This document shows positions 18,919-27,027 of a DNA stretch of 64,000 nucleotides, in pieces (within the stretch, counting starts at the first letter, position 1; each line of letters begins with the position of its first letter). The stretch is from Acidimicrobiia bacterium (lineage in GTDB: Bacteria; Actinomycetota; Acidimicrobiia; Acidimicrobiales; CAIXPF01): NCBI GenBank assembly GCA_947476745.1, contig CANJRG010000011.1:1-64000 (forward strand). Reading direction: 5' to 3'. The notes under the pieces are model-generated. The model did no database searches, was not told the DNA's origin, and saw only the letters and a program-made list of their open reading frames with translations. Position numbers and translations under genes: made by a program.

Positions 18919-19323
18919 TCAGCTCGTGGCTTCGAGCATCCCTTCGAAATGTCCTTCGCCGGCGAGAACGGCGTTGGCCGCCCGCCGGAGCCGGACGCTG
19001 TTGACCGGTTTGACCAGCCAGCCGTCGGCCCGCGCCATCTGCCCCATGAATACGTCCGCCTGCCGGTCGAGCAGCATGATGATGCGCTGCTCGGGAAGGC
19101 GGCCCATGTCCTGCTCCTGGCGTAGGGCCAACGAGGTGGCCACCCCGCCGAGGTTGCCGATCTGCAGGTCGAGGATGACGAGGTCGGGGTTCAGTTCCCG
19201 GACGGCCGGCAATACCATGCGTCCGGCACGGACCCGGTACACCGCCCGGTTGTCATCGGCGAGGGCTGCGTCGACCTCGTCGAACAGCCAGTCGGCGTCG
19301 GTGGCGATCAGTACGCAGTCCAT
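18919..19323 (-). CDS. Stand-alone response-regulator receiver protein
   Basis: A 134-residue receiver domain with no output domain. MDCVLIATDADWLFDEVDAA opens the fold. The phospho-acceptor Asp lies in NPDLVILDLQIGNLGG (about residue 52) and the conserved Lys in WLVKPVNSVRLRRA. It would be phosphorylated by an unlinked histidine kinase and act by protein contact. A TAGCCT hexamer lies nine bases upstream of the ATG. No kinase is adjacent. Confidence 0.85.
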   Translation of the reverse strand: MDCVLIATDADWLFDEVDAALADDNRAVYRVRAGRMVLPAVRELNPDLVILDLQIGNLGGVATSLALRQEQDMGRLPEQRIIMLLDRQADVFMGQMARADGWLVKPVNSVRLRRAANAVLAGEGHFEGMLEATS

Positions 19324-19510
19324 CGACGGTGCAGGCTAGCGGCTCGACCCCTCGACGGCCACGGCAGCGGGCGACACCGGTTCCGGACGTGATCCATGCC
19401 GGTCGCCCGCCGGGGCGCGCGCCCCCGGTGTCCGGGCAACTCGGTTCGGCTCCCTAGGCTCCTGCTCGCCGGGTCGACCGTCAGGCCGGTGGAGCCGGGG
19501 AGGGAGTGCC

Positions 19511-19855
19511 GTGCTTGAGGTGCGGATGGAGCAGGCAGGAACCCACACGGTGTGCCGCCCGGTCGGTGAGCTCGACGCGGCCACGGTCGGCCAGTTCCGT
19601 GAAGAATTGGCCCCCTACAGCGGCCAGGCCCGGCTGGTCATCGACCTTTCCGAGGTCCCGTTCATGGACTCGGCCGGGCTCGGTGGGCTCATCGGGAGCA
19701 TCCGGCGGGCACGGGAGCAGGACGGCGAGGTGGCCATTGTCTGCGGCGGGGTCGCGATCACCCGGTTGCTGCACACGACGGGACTCGATCGCATCGTCGC
19801 CGTTGCCGACAGCATCGAGGACGCGCTCGACGCGCTCGGACCACCGCCTCGCTGA
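19511..19855 (+). CDS. STAS-domain anti-sigma factor antagonist
   Basis: A 114-residue SpoIIAA/RsbV-like protein. TVCRPVGELDAATVGQFREE, LVIDLSEVPFMDSAGLGGLI (the phosphorylatable Ser is in MDSAG) and the C-terminal LLHTTGLDRIVAV match the fold. It would release a sigma factor by binding its anti-sigma kinase. The GTG start has a GGGAGGGAG stretch just upstream, so this transcript does have a leader. No anti-sigma kinase or sigma factor gene is adjacent. Confidence 0.88.
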   Translation: MLEVRMEQAGTHTVCRPVGELDAATVGQFREELAPYSGQARLVIDLSEVPFMDSAGLGGLIGSIRRAREQDGEVAIVCGGVAITRLLHTTGLDRIVAVADSIEDALDALGPPPR

Positions 19856-19876
19856 CGGGTCGGGCGCGCCGCCGCC

Positions 19877-20998
19877 TCAGTCGCCGAGCGCGAGCCGTCG
19901 CAGGCGCTCAAGGCCGTCGAGGTCGTGGACGTCGCGGTCGAGCAGGGAGATTCGCACCGTTGGCGCAGCCTGGCTGTCGAGCAGCGGGGCCAGCGAGCGT
20001 TCTTCGGCCTCGGAGGTGGCGGTCAGCTCCATCAGTCCGGCGAGGAAGGCTGCGTCCCCACCGTCGTTGTGGTGCTCGGCGATTCGCTCGAGTTCGACCG
20101 TGGTCAGCTCGGTGAAGCGGGGCGTCATCCGGTTGGCGATGATGGCGCCGACGGCGATGTCCTGGGCGGCGAGCCGTTCGAGGAAGTACGCGGCCTCGGC
20201 GATCGGTTCCGGTCGGGCGGAGCTCACCACCACGAACCCGGTCTGCGCCGAGGCCAACAGTTCCCCAACGGCGAGTGCCCGCGTCCGGAAGCCTGATTCG
20301 AGGCCCTCGAAGGCCCGGAAGAACTCGACGGCGTCGTCGAGCGCGGCTGATCCCACCAGCCGGGCGGCGCTGCGCAGCAGGCCCCGTCCGGCCTTGCCGG
20401 CGATGCGGGAGACGGTGCCGCCGGTTCCGGTCATCAGCCGGTAGGCCGGGTGATTGAGGAAGCGGTCGAGTTGCCCTGGCGCGTCGAGGAAGTCGAGTGC
20501 CTGCCGGGTGGGTGGGGTGTCCACCACGATGAGGTCGAATCGCCCGGAGGCGTGCAGCGCGTAGAGCTTTTCTGCGGCCATGTACTCCTGGGTGCCGGAC
20601 AGCGCGGCGGAGATGCTGCGGTAGAAGCGGTTGGTCAGGATCCGCTCGGCCTGGCCCGGGTCGGCGGCGAGCCGCGCCACCAATTCGTCGAAGGTCACCT
20701 TGGGATCGAGCATCAGCGCGTGCAGGCTGCCGGGGGACGACGCCCCCGATGACGTTGCGGGCGGTACCGTGACCGGCTGCGGATGGTCGGCGAGCTGCTC
20801 CAGCCCGAGGGCATCGGCGAGGCGCCGTGCCGGGTCGATGGTGACCACGACCGCACGGCGGCCACGGCGGGCCGCGTCGAGGGCCAGGGCAGCCGCCAGC
20901 GACGTCTTGCCGACCCCACCGGCCCCCGCGCACACGAGCACGGAGCGGCTTGTCACCAGCTCGGCCAGGGTTTCTCGTCCCGCCCGCTCGTTCAGCAT
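19877..20998 (-). CDS. ArsA/Get3-like ATPase, subunit with intact P-loop Lys (Rv3680-like)
   Basis: A 373-residue deviant-Walker ATPase. The P-loop reads CAGAGGVGKTSLAAALAL: the P-loop Lys is present, but the upstream signature Lys of Get3/ArsA is Ala. VVVTIDPARRLADALGLEQL, FDLIVVDTPPTRQALDFLDA and a C-terminal long helical region are typical. It overlaps the preceding gene by seven bases. Mycobacteria carry the same two-gene pair (Rv3679-Rv3680), described as Get3-like. A role in handling tail-anchored or other membrane proteins is an inference. Confidence 0.85.
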   Translation of the reverse strand: MLNERAGRETLAELVTSRSVLVCAGAGGVGKTSLAAALALDAARRGRRAVVVTIDPARRLADALGLEQLADHPQPVTVPPATSSGASSPGSLHALMLDPKVTFDELVARLAADPGQAERILTNRFYRSISAALSGTQEYMAAEKLYALHASGRFDLIVVDTPPTRQALDFLDAPGQLDRFLNHPAYRLMTGTGGTVSRIAGKAGRGLLRSAARLVGSAALDDAVEFFRAFEGLESGFRTRALAVGELLASAQTGFVVVSSARPEPIAEAAYFLERLAAQDIAVGAIIANRMTPRFTELTTVELERIAEHHNDGGDAAFLAGLMELTATSEAEERSLAPLLDSQAAPTVRISLLDRDVHDLDGLERLRRLALGD

Positions 20999-21954
20999 GC
21001 CCGCAGCCCGTCGAGCAGTTCCTCGGCGAGCTCGTCGAGGTCGTCGGGCCCGGGCCCGGCCCCGGGGCGGTGGGCCACCTCGAGTCGGGGCAACGGCAGT
21101 TGTTCGGCCAGCCGCAGGACCTGTCGGCGTTGGGCGTCGCGGCGTCGTCGGGCAAAGGCGGACGCCCGCTGCACCGCGTGAGCCAGCGCTGCGTCGATGC
21201 CCGCTTCGCGGATCCACCGGTCGACGGCGCCGCTGCGGTCGGTGTCGGAGGGGTCGGAGGGGTCGGGGCCGCGGCGCGGGGTTCGGGCCAGGACGCCGTT
21301 CACCAGCACCGGGCCGAGGTGCACGCCGATCTCGTCCTCGAGGCGGAAAGCGGTCTCGATCGTCTCGTTGACCGGGGTCTCCTCCAGCGTGGTGACCAGT
21401 AGGACCTGGCAGCGGGCGGCGTCCTGCAGCAGGTGCAGCGCCGCAACGGCCTGGTCGTGGACGGGGCCGTTGCCGACGGCGTCGAGCAGGCCCTGCGGCG
21501 AACGCAGGAAGCTCAGGGCATGGCCCGATGCGGGGGTGTCGACGAGGATCACGTCGGCGCAGCGAGACTGTTCCAGCTGGCGGATCTTGCCCAACAGCAA
21601 GATGTCCTTGATTCCTGGGGTGCCGCGGGTGATCACCTCCACCAGGCCGCTGTCGATCATCGGCCCGGTGAGCCGCCCCAGACCGTGTCCGCAGAGGTAC
21701 TCCACCAGGCAGTCCTCGGCTCGCAGCGAGCGGCCGCGGATGCGATCGGCCAGCACGGTCTCCTCGTAGCCGAGCGCTCGCCCACCGAAGCGGGCTGCGA
21801 GCCCGCCCCAGTCCTCGATCTCGACCAGCAGGACCTCGAGGCCGAGCCGTGCCGCCGCCGTGCCCAGCGCCGCGGTGAGGGTGGTCCGGCCCACCCCGCC
21901 CTTGCCGGCGACGAGGTGCACCGCGGTGCCGGTGAAGAACGCCGATGGGTCCAT
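20992..21954 (-). CDS. ArsA/Get3-like ATPase, subunit with Arg in the P-loop (Rv3679-like)
   Basis: A 320-residue partner of the next gene. The P-loop is VAGKGGVGRTTLTAALG: the signature Lys is kept but the catalytic P-loop Lys is Arg, the mirror image of the neighbour. EVLLVEIEDWGGLAARFGGR, the switch-like DVILVDTPASGHALSFLR and LLVTTLEETPVNETIETA follow. The pair probably forms a heterodimer with shared nucleotide sites. The ATG at 21954 is the first start ahead of the ATPase core. It is divergent from nfeD. Confidence 0.85.
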   Translation of the reverse strand: MDPSAFFTGTAVHLVAGKGGVGRTTLTAALGTAAARLGLEVLLVEIEDWGGLAARFGGRALGYEETVLADRIRGRSLRAEDCLVEYLCGHGLGRLTGPMIDSGLVEVITRGTPGIKDILLLGKIRQLEQSRCADVILVDTPASGHALSFLRSPQGLLDAVGNGPVHDQAVAALHLLQDAARCQVLLVTTLEETPVNETIETAFRLEDEIGVHLGPVLVNGVLARTPRRGPDPSDPSDTDRSGAVDRWIREAGIDAALAHAVQRASAFARRRRDAQRRQVLRLAEQLPLPRLEVAHRPGAGPGPDDLDELAEELLDGLRAC

Positions 21955-22104
21955 GGGTGCCGAACGGGTCGGGCGTCGGTCGGACGCAAACGGGCAGGAC
22001 TCGGCAACAGGCGCCGCTGGTACCACCGACGCGACACCAGCGGCGACGTTAGGCCACGCGACCACCGACGGTGGTCCCGGCTTGGCCGAGCACCACCGGG
22101 CTGA

Positions 22105-22110
22105 AACACT
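22105..22110 (+). promoter_or_regulatory. Possible -10 element for nfeD
   Basis: AACACT, six bases, then the GTG at 22117. A weak match to the local leaderless pattern. Confidence 0.35.
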
Positions 22111-22116
22111 GGCGGG

Positions 22117-23391
22117 GTGCTACGACGCGGACTTTCGACCCTCGGCCTGCTGGCAGCGCTGGCAGCGCCGGCGCTGAGCCTGGTCGGCTCGATGACCATG
22201 GCCGGCGCGGCCGAGCCGGCAGGGCCCCCGGTCGGCCAGCCACCGGGCACCACCCAGGTCGTCGAGGTGGTGGAGGTCAGCGGCCTGTTCGACCCGATCC
22301 TGGTGGACTTCGTCGAGCGGCGCATCGAGGCCGCCAACGAGCGGGGCCTGGTGGCCCTGGTGCTGCGGCTCAACAGCAGCGGGTCGGTGGTGTCGACCGA
22401 GGACTTCGTGCAGCTGGCCCGGATGATCCGCAGCTCGGCGGTGCCGGTGGCGGCCTGGGTCGGTCCCTCGAGCGCGCAGGCGCGCGGCGCGTCGGCGCAG
22501 CTGGTGGCGCTGTCCCAACCCGGTGGCGTCGCCTCGGGGGCGCAGGTGGGCAAGGCGGGGGCGCAGGTGCTGCCCCGCGACGAGTTCGGTGTTCTGTTCG
22601 GCGCTGCCGCCAACCGGGCCCGTGACGCGTTCATCCGCTTCGAGGACGCCGAGTCGGCCGGTCTCGTTCCGGCCGCCACCCTGGGGGACTTCATCATCAA
22701 CCTCGAGGGGGTGGCGACCCGGTCGATCGAGGTCGACGGTGAGACGCGTCGCGAGCCGGCCACGACGGTCCGCTTCGTGCAGTTGCCCCTGCACGACGAG
22801 CTGATGCACACCGTGGCCAGTCCGTCGGTGGCGTACCTGCTGTTCGTGATCGGGGTGGGTCTGATCGTTTTCGAGCTGTTCACCGCCGGGATCGGCATCG
22901 CCGGGGTGGTCGGCGCGCTGTTCGTGGTCCTGGGCTGTTACGGCTTGGCGGTGCTGCCGGTTCGTTGGTGGGCGGTGGGCCTGCTGCTGGTCAGCTTCCT
23001 GTTGTTCGGACTCGATGTGCAGACCGGTATCCCCCGACGCGCCACGGTGGTTGCCATAGCGCTGTTCCTGGTCGCCACGTTCACGCTCTACGACGGTGTT
23101 GGCCTGTCGTGGGTCACGGTGGTGTCGGCACTGGTGCTGCTGCTGCTGGTGTACCTGCGGGGCATGCCGGCCATGGTGCGTACGCGGTTCTCCGCCATCG
23201 ACCTCGGTCGTGAGTGGCTCGTCGGGGAGGAGGGCACGGTCACCGCAGAGTTGGCACCGTCGGGGGCGGTGGCGGTCCGCTCGGCCCAGTGGCCCGCTCG
23301 TGCGGTCGGCGAACCACTTCAGGTGGGCGATCGGGTCACGGTCGTCGCCACTCGCGGGTATGTGCTTGAGGTGTCGCCGGTCACGGACTAG
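22117..23391 (+). CDS. NfeD-family membrane serine protease-like protein (long form)
   Basis: A 424-residue NfeD1b-type protein. It has a signal-like N-terminus (LSTLGLLAALAAPALSLVG) and a ClpP/SppA-like domain (DFVERRIEAANERGLVALVL; AVPVAAWVGPSSAQARGASA, where the nucleophile Ser of the family sits). Four or five membrane spans (AYLLFVIGVGLIVFELF to VVSALVLLLLVYL) and a C-terminal OB domain (GEEGTVTAELAPSG; VGDRVTVVATRGYVLEV) follow. Partners are usually SPFH/stomatin proteins; none is adjacent. The GTG start follows an AACACT box. Confidence 0.88.
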   Translation: MLRRGLSTLGLLAALAAPALSLVGSMTMAGAAEPAGPPVGQPPGTTQVVEVVEVSGLFDPILVDFVERRIEAANERGLVALVLRLNSSGSVVSTEDFVQLARMIRSSAVPVAAWVGPSSAQARGASAQLVALSQPGGVASGAQVGKAGAQVLPRDEFGVLFGAAANRARDAFIRFEDAESAGLVPAATLGDFIINLEGVATRSIEVDGETRREPATTVRFVQLPLHDELMHTVASPSVAYLLFVIGVGLIVFELFTAGIGIAGVVGALFVVLGCYGLAVLPVRWWAVGLLLVSFLLFGLDVQTGIPRRATVVAIALFLVATFTLYDGVGLSWVTVVSALVLLLLVYLRGMPAMVRTRFSAIDLGREWLVGEEGTVTAELAPSGAVAVRSAQWPARAVGEPLQVGDRVTVVATRGYVLEVSPVTD

Positions 23392-23419
23392 CGTTCGCTT
23401 CCACTAGCAAGCGAACGCT
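23390..23419. terminator. 11-base inverted repeat after nfeD
   Basis: AGCGTTCGCTT, an eight-base loop and AAGCGAACGCT, beginning on the last base of the nfeD stop codon. There is no T run. It lies just before the -35 of the WhiB gene, so it may be a terminator or an operator. Confidence 0.5.
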
Positions 23420-23432
23420 CGCAAACGTTGCC

Positions 23433-23462
23433 TTGTGACGTTTCGTGAGGTGCGGGTATCTT
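23433..23462 (+). promoter_or_regulatory. Sigma-A-type promoter of the WhiB gene
   Basis: TTGTGA (23433-23438), an 18-base spacer and TATCTT (23457-23462). It predicts a leader of about 60 bases before the GTG at 23527. Confidence 0.6.
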
Positions 23463-23526
23463 GCCCATGGGGATCGGCAGGGGGAGCGCCGGAACCCAAG
23501 GATTCACGCTCGGCAAGGGGGAACGC

Positions 23527-23796
23527 GTGAGTGCACAAACTTATGAAGAGGACTGGCAGATCAAAGCTGCCTGTCGGGGCCCGCAGAATGCGGTGGTGTT
23601 CTTCCCGCCGCAACGCTTCGAGCGCAAGCACGAGAAGATCGAACGGGAGGCGCTCGCCAAGAGCATCTGCCGCAGCTGTGCCGTGCGCCGCGACTGTCTC
23701 GACTACGCCCTGACGATCCGTGAACCGCACGGTATCTGGGGTGGGTTGAACGAGAGCGAGCGTAAGCAGGTCCTCCTGCAGCGCGAGGCGAGCTGA
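23527..23796 (+). CDS. WhiB-family [4Fe-4S] transcription factor
   Basis: An 89-residue WhiB-like protein, restricted to actinobacteria and their phages. Four Cys are placed as in the family: KAACRGPQ, then KSICRSCAVRRDCLDY (C-x2-C-x5-C). The HGIWGGLNESERK turn and a basic tail follow. These proteins bind an Fe-S cluster and usually contact the primary sigma factor. The GTG at 23527 is chosen because GGGGGAACGC precedes it and it puts the first Cys at the usual distance. Which Wbl subclass this is cannot be told safely. Confidence 0.93.
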   Translation: MSAQTYEEDWQIKAACRGPQNAVVFFPPQRFERKHEKIEREALAKSICRSCAVRRDCLDYALTIREPHGIWGGLNESERKQVLLQREAS

Positions 23797-23901
23797 CACC
23801 CAACGGGCTGCCACCGGACCCGGTGTTGCCGACGACGACCACTACGACAGACGGTGCATCGACGCGCCCGTACTTGCGCCGACCGGGGACGACGGCTCGG
23901 C

Positions 23902-25617
23902 TCACCCCGGTAGGCGCGGTCCGCCGATGCGCACGTCGCCCCGGCGACGGGTGATCCCCCGCCCGTCGAGCAGGGACAGCAACGGCAGGGTGTGCTTCCG
24001 GGAGCAGCCGAGGGCGTCTCGTACCTCCGCCACGGTGACCCCGTCGGGCTTGGCTCGCAGCAACGCCGCCACCTCGAGCGCCGCAGCATCGAGGGCGCCG
24101 GCCGAGAAGTAGACGCCCTCGTGGGACACCACCAGCCGCCGGCGTACCAGCTCGCGCAGCTCGGCCCGGTCGACCCCGTCGGGCGGCGGCGGTGCGAACG
24201 GGGCGGCATCGAGCGCCGCGACGTAGGGGTGGTCAGCCAGGGGATCGACCGCCTCGGCCACGGTCACCCGCCCGGCTTCGATCCGGATGCCGTCGATCGT
24301 GGCCAAGGCGGCGCGCTGGCGTTCGTCGAGCGAGACGACGTCGAGGCCGAGCGGGCCGGCGGTCGCAACGAGCTGTTCGACCTGGGTGCGCAGCTCGGCA
24401 AGCCGGTCAGGGTCCATCACCCAAGGTCCTAGGTTCGGCTCGCGTATCTGCCCGGTGAGCCGCTCCAACTCCGCTGTCTCGACGTAGCCGCGCTCGCGGA
24501 GGACCCGGTCGACGGAGCGGTCGGGCCGGGCCTTTGAGGCAGGCAGGACCGGTGCCACATCGAGGATCTGCCCGCCGCCGACGGTCTCCTTCCGCCCGGA
24601 CTCCCGCAGCACGAACCGGTCGCCCGGACGCATGGGCAGCAGTTGGGGCAGATGGAGCCGGATCAGGCCCTCCTCGCCGGGGGCGAGGGCCCGTTCGCCC
24701 AGCACCCGGACCTTGACCGGGACCTCGCCGGAGCCGAGGTAGGCCACGTACGCGCCGCGGCGTGACACCTCGTGGTCGAGGCTGGCGAGCACGGTCAGGG
24801 AGGCGTCCGCCATGCGGGTGCGGTGCCACTGCGCGGCGCGGACCAGGACATCACCGCGTTCCACCTCGGTATGGGCCACGCCGACCAGGTTGACCGCAAC
24901 GCGGGAACCGGGCTGTGCCGTGGGCCGGGTCCGGTGGTGGCTCTGTATGGCCCGTACCCGCACGGTGGCATCGCCGGGGAAGAGCTGCAGCTCGTCCTCG
25001 ACGTGCAGCTCGCCGCCGGTGAGGGTGCCGGTGACGACGGTGCCGGCGCCCTTCGCGGCGAAGGCCCGGTCCACCCACAGGCGGGGACGGCCTTCGTCGG
25101 CGGCCCGCGGCGTGGTGGCGGCCAGCCGGTCGAGGGCCTCGCGCAGGGTCTGCACGCCGATGCCGGTCGGAACGTCGACTTCGACGACCTCGGCCTTCTC
25201 GAGGAACGTGCCTTCGAGGTGCTCCGCGAGGTCCAGCCGAGCCAGCTCGACGAGGTCGTCGTCGCACAGCCCCACCTTGGTCAGCGCGACGATCCCGTGG
25301 GACAGGCCGAGTAGCTCGAGGATGCGCAGGTGCTCCTCTGACTGCGGCTTCCAGCCCTCGGTGGCGGCCACCACGAACAGGCAGGCATCGACCGCCCCCA
25401 CCCCGGCCAGCATGTTCTTGATGAACCGCACGTGGCCGGGGACATCGACGAAGGCCAGCTCACGGCCCGACGGCAGGGTGGTGGCACCGAAGCCGAGGTC
25501 GATGGTCATCCCGCGCTGCTTCTCCTCCTCCCAGCGATCCGGGTCGACCCCGGTGAGGGCCCGAACGAGGGTCGACTTGCCATGGTCGACGTGGCCGGCG
25601 GTGGCGATCACATGCAT
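23902..25617 (-). CDS. selB: Selenocysteine-specific translation elongation factor
   Basis: A 571-residue GTPase that brings Sec-tRNA to UGA codons marked by a SECIS hairpin. G1 is GHVDHGKSTLVRALTG, G2 lies in KQRGMTIDLGFG and G3 in FVDVPGHVRFIKNMLAG. The G4 position reads LTKVGLC, where SelB normally has TKxD. EF-Tu-like domains 2 and 3 follow (AKGAGTVVTGTLTGGELHV). Winged-helix repeats end the protein (VTVAEVRDALGCSRKHTLPL, LLDGRGI), the SECIS-binding part. ATG 25617 starts exactly at the family N-terminus (MHVIATAGHVDHG). It is the third gene after selA and the MFS gene. Confidence 0.95.
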   Translation of the reverse strand: MHVIATAGHVDHGKSTLVRALTGVDPDRWEEEKQRGMTIDLGFGATTLPSGRELAFVDVPGHVRFIKNMLAGVGAVDACLFVVAATEGWKPQSEEHLRILELLGLSHGIVALTKVGLCDDDLVELARLDLAEHLEGTFLEKAEVVEVDVPTGIGVQTLREALDRLAATTPRAADEGRPRLWVDRAFAAKGAGTVVTGTLTGGELHVEDELQLFPGDATVRVRAIQSHHRTRPTAQPGSRVAVNLVGVAHTEVERGDVLVRAAQWHRTRMADASLTVLASLDHEVSRRGAYVAYLGSGEVPVKVRVLGERALAPGEEGLIRLHLPQLLPMRPGDRFVLRESGRKETVGGGQILDVAPVLPASKARPDRSVDRVLRERGYVETAELERLTGQIREPNLGPWVMDPDRLAELRTQVEQLVATAGPLGLDVVSLDERQRAALATIDGIRIEAGRVTVAEAVDPLADHPYVAALDAAPFAPPPPDGVDRAELRELVRRRLVVSHEGVYFSAGALDAAALEVAALLRAKPDGVTVAEVRDALGCSRKHTLPLLSLLDGRGITRRRGDVRIGGPRLPG

Positions 25618-25723
25618 GCGTCCCCGATTCTTCCCGACCGACACCGGCTCCGTCGTGCGGGGCGCGCCCAGCCGGTGACTTGTCGGCGGTGGCGAGGCCC
25701 GCCGGTGACAGGTCGGCCGGCCC

Positions 25724-25765
25724 GGGTTGGTCAGGCCGGGTTGGTCAGGCCGGGTTGGTCAGGCC
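25724..25765. repeat. Minisatellite, 14 bases x 3, over the 3' end of the MFS gene
   Basis: Three exact copies of GGGTTGGTCAGGCC. The stop codon of the MFS gene (25759-25761) lies in the last copy. Fourteen is not a multiple of three, so copy-number change would shift the reading frame near the stop. Confidence 0.9.
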
Positions 25766-27027
25766 GGGTGGCCGGCGTGATCGGTGGGGGTCGGCTCCCG
25801 GCGGGCCAGCAGGGGCAGGACCAGCAGCACCGCTCCGCCCGCTGCAGCGGCCATGGTGAGGGGGCCGGCGATACCGGTGGTGGAGTAGAGCCAGCCGGTC
25901 ACTGCGGCGAAGACCGCCCGGGCCAGGGTGGTGCCGGCCGAGAGGGTCCCCACCAGCCGGGCCACGATCGCCGGCCGGTGGCGGATTGCAATGGCCACCG
26001 TGGCGATGTAGGAGAACTCGAAGCCGCCGATGAACAGCGCCAGGCCCGCCACCGCGACCACGGCGGCATGTCCTGAGATCGCCATGGTCGCCGCGCCGCC
26101 GAGCATGACCGCGACACCGGTGCGCAGCGAGCGCGTTGCGCCCCACCGGTCCGCGACCCGGGCGATGGTCAGGCTGGCGACAAGCTCGGAGGAGCCGAGC
26201 ACGAAGGCGACGACACCCAGTGACGCGGCACCGAAGCCGAAACGCGACTCCAGCCAGGCACCGCAGGACACCGCGATGCTGACCGAGGCGATCATGAGGA
26301 GTGTCGACACGGCCACGGTCAGCCAGGCCGAACGCGGCAGGCCCACCGCGACCGGCGGCTCGGTGGGCCGGCCCGCCGAGCCGTCCCACGGGGAGCCGGC
26401 CTCGGAGGGTCCTTCGGGCAACCAGCGCAGGATGGGCAGGACGACCAGCGCCGCAGCAGCGGTCCACAGCAGGTACGGCCCGCGCCACGTGAGGGCCACC
26501 GCGCCGGCGGCCAGCGGGGTGCCGATCAGCAGGGCCAGGGCCCATGACGTCTCGAAGGCCCCGAGGTAGCGCCCGCGACGATCCGGCGGGGTGTTGCGCC
26601 CGATCCAGGCCTGGCCGCTCACGTTGCAGCAGGACTGCCCGATGATGAGCAAGGCGTAGCCGACGGCGAAGGCCGCGAGCACCGGTGCGGTGGCACCGAG
26701 CGCATTGCCTGCTGCGGTAGCGGCGAGCCCGACGGCGAACCAGCGACGGCTGCCCTGCCGGTGGACCAGCCTCCCGGTGACCAACGCGGTCATCCCGAAC
26801 AGCTCGCCCACACCCATCGCCGCCGCACATCGGCCCAGCGAGGTGTCCATCGAACGGGCGATGATCGGCAGGAACAGCGGGATCCAACGCATGGCGGCGT
26901 TGGGGATGCCCCGGCCGACCGCGAGCAGGGCCACCGCCGCAGCAGGACCGACCTGGGTGGGACCGACCTGGGTGGGACCGACCTGGGTGGGACCGATCTC
27001 GGTGGCGTGGTGCCCGTCGCCGGTCAC
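25759..27027 (-). CDS. MFS transporter inside the selenocysteine operon
   Basis: A 422-residue, 12-span major facilitator. GVGELFGMTALVTGRLVHRQ is the loop 2-3 region, GPYLLWTAAAALVVLPILRW ends the first half, and GASLGVVAFVLGSSELVAS starts the second. A Cys-Cys pair sits in a predicted helix (IIGQSCCNVSGQAWIGR). The GTG start overlaps the selA stop (GTGA), so translation is coupled to selA. The N-terminus holds the repeat GPTQVGPTQVGPTQVG, encoded by a minisatellite. Position between selA and selB suggests it carries a selenium compound, but this is inference only; drug or nutrient transport is not excluded. Confidence 0.85.
   Translation of the reverse strand: MTGDGHHATEIGPTQVGPTQVGPTQVGPAAAVALLAVGRGIPNAAMRWIPLFLPIIARSMDTSLGRCAAAMGVGELFGMTALVTGRLVHRQGSRRWFAVGLAATAAGNALGATAPVLAAFAVGYALLIIGQSCCNVSGQAWIGRNTPPDRRGRYLGAFETSWALALLIGTPLAAGAVALTWRGPYLLWTAAAALVVLPILRWLPEGPSEAGSPWDGSAGRPTEPPVAVGLPRSAWLTVAVSTLLMIASVSIAVSCGAWLESRFGFGAASLGVVAFVLGSSELVASLTIARVADRWGATRSLRTGVAVMLGGAATMAISGHAAVVAVAGLALFIGGFEFSYIATVAIAIRHRPAIVARLVGTLSAGTTLARAVFAAVTGWLYSTTGIAGPLTMAAAAGGAVLLVLPLLARREPTPTDHAGHPA
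26946..27005. repeat. Minisatellite, 15 bases x 4, in the 5' end of the MFS gene
   Basis: Three exact and one degenerate copy of GACCGACCTGGGTGG. It is in frame and encodes the pentapeptide GPTQV ahead of the first membrane span. Confidence 0.9.
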
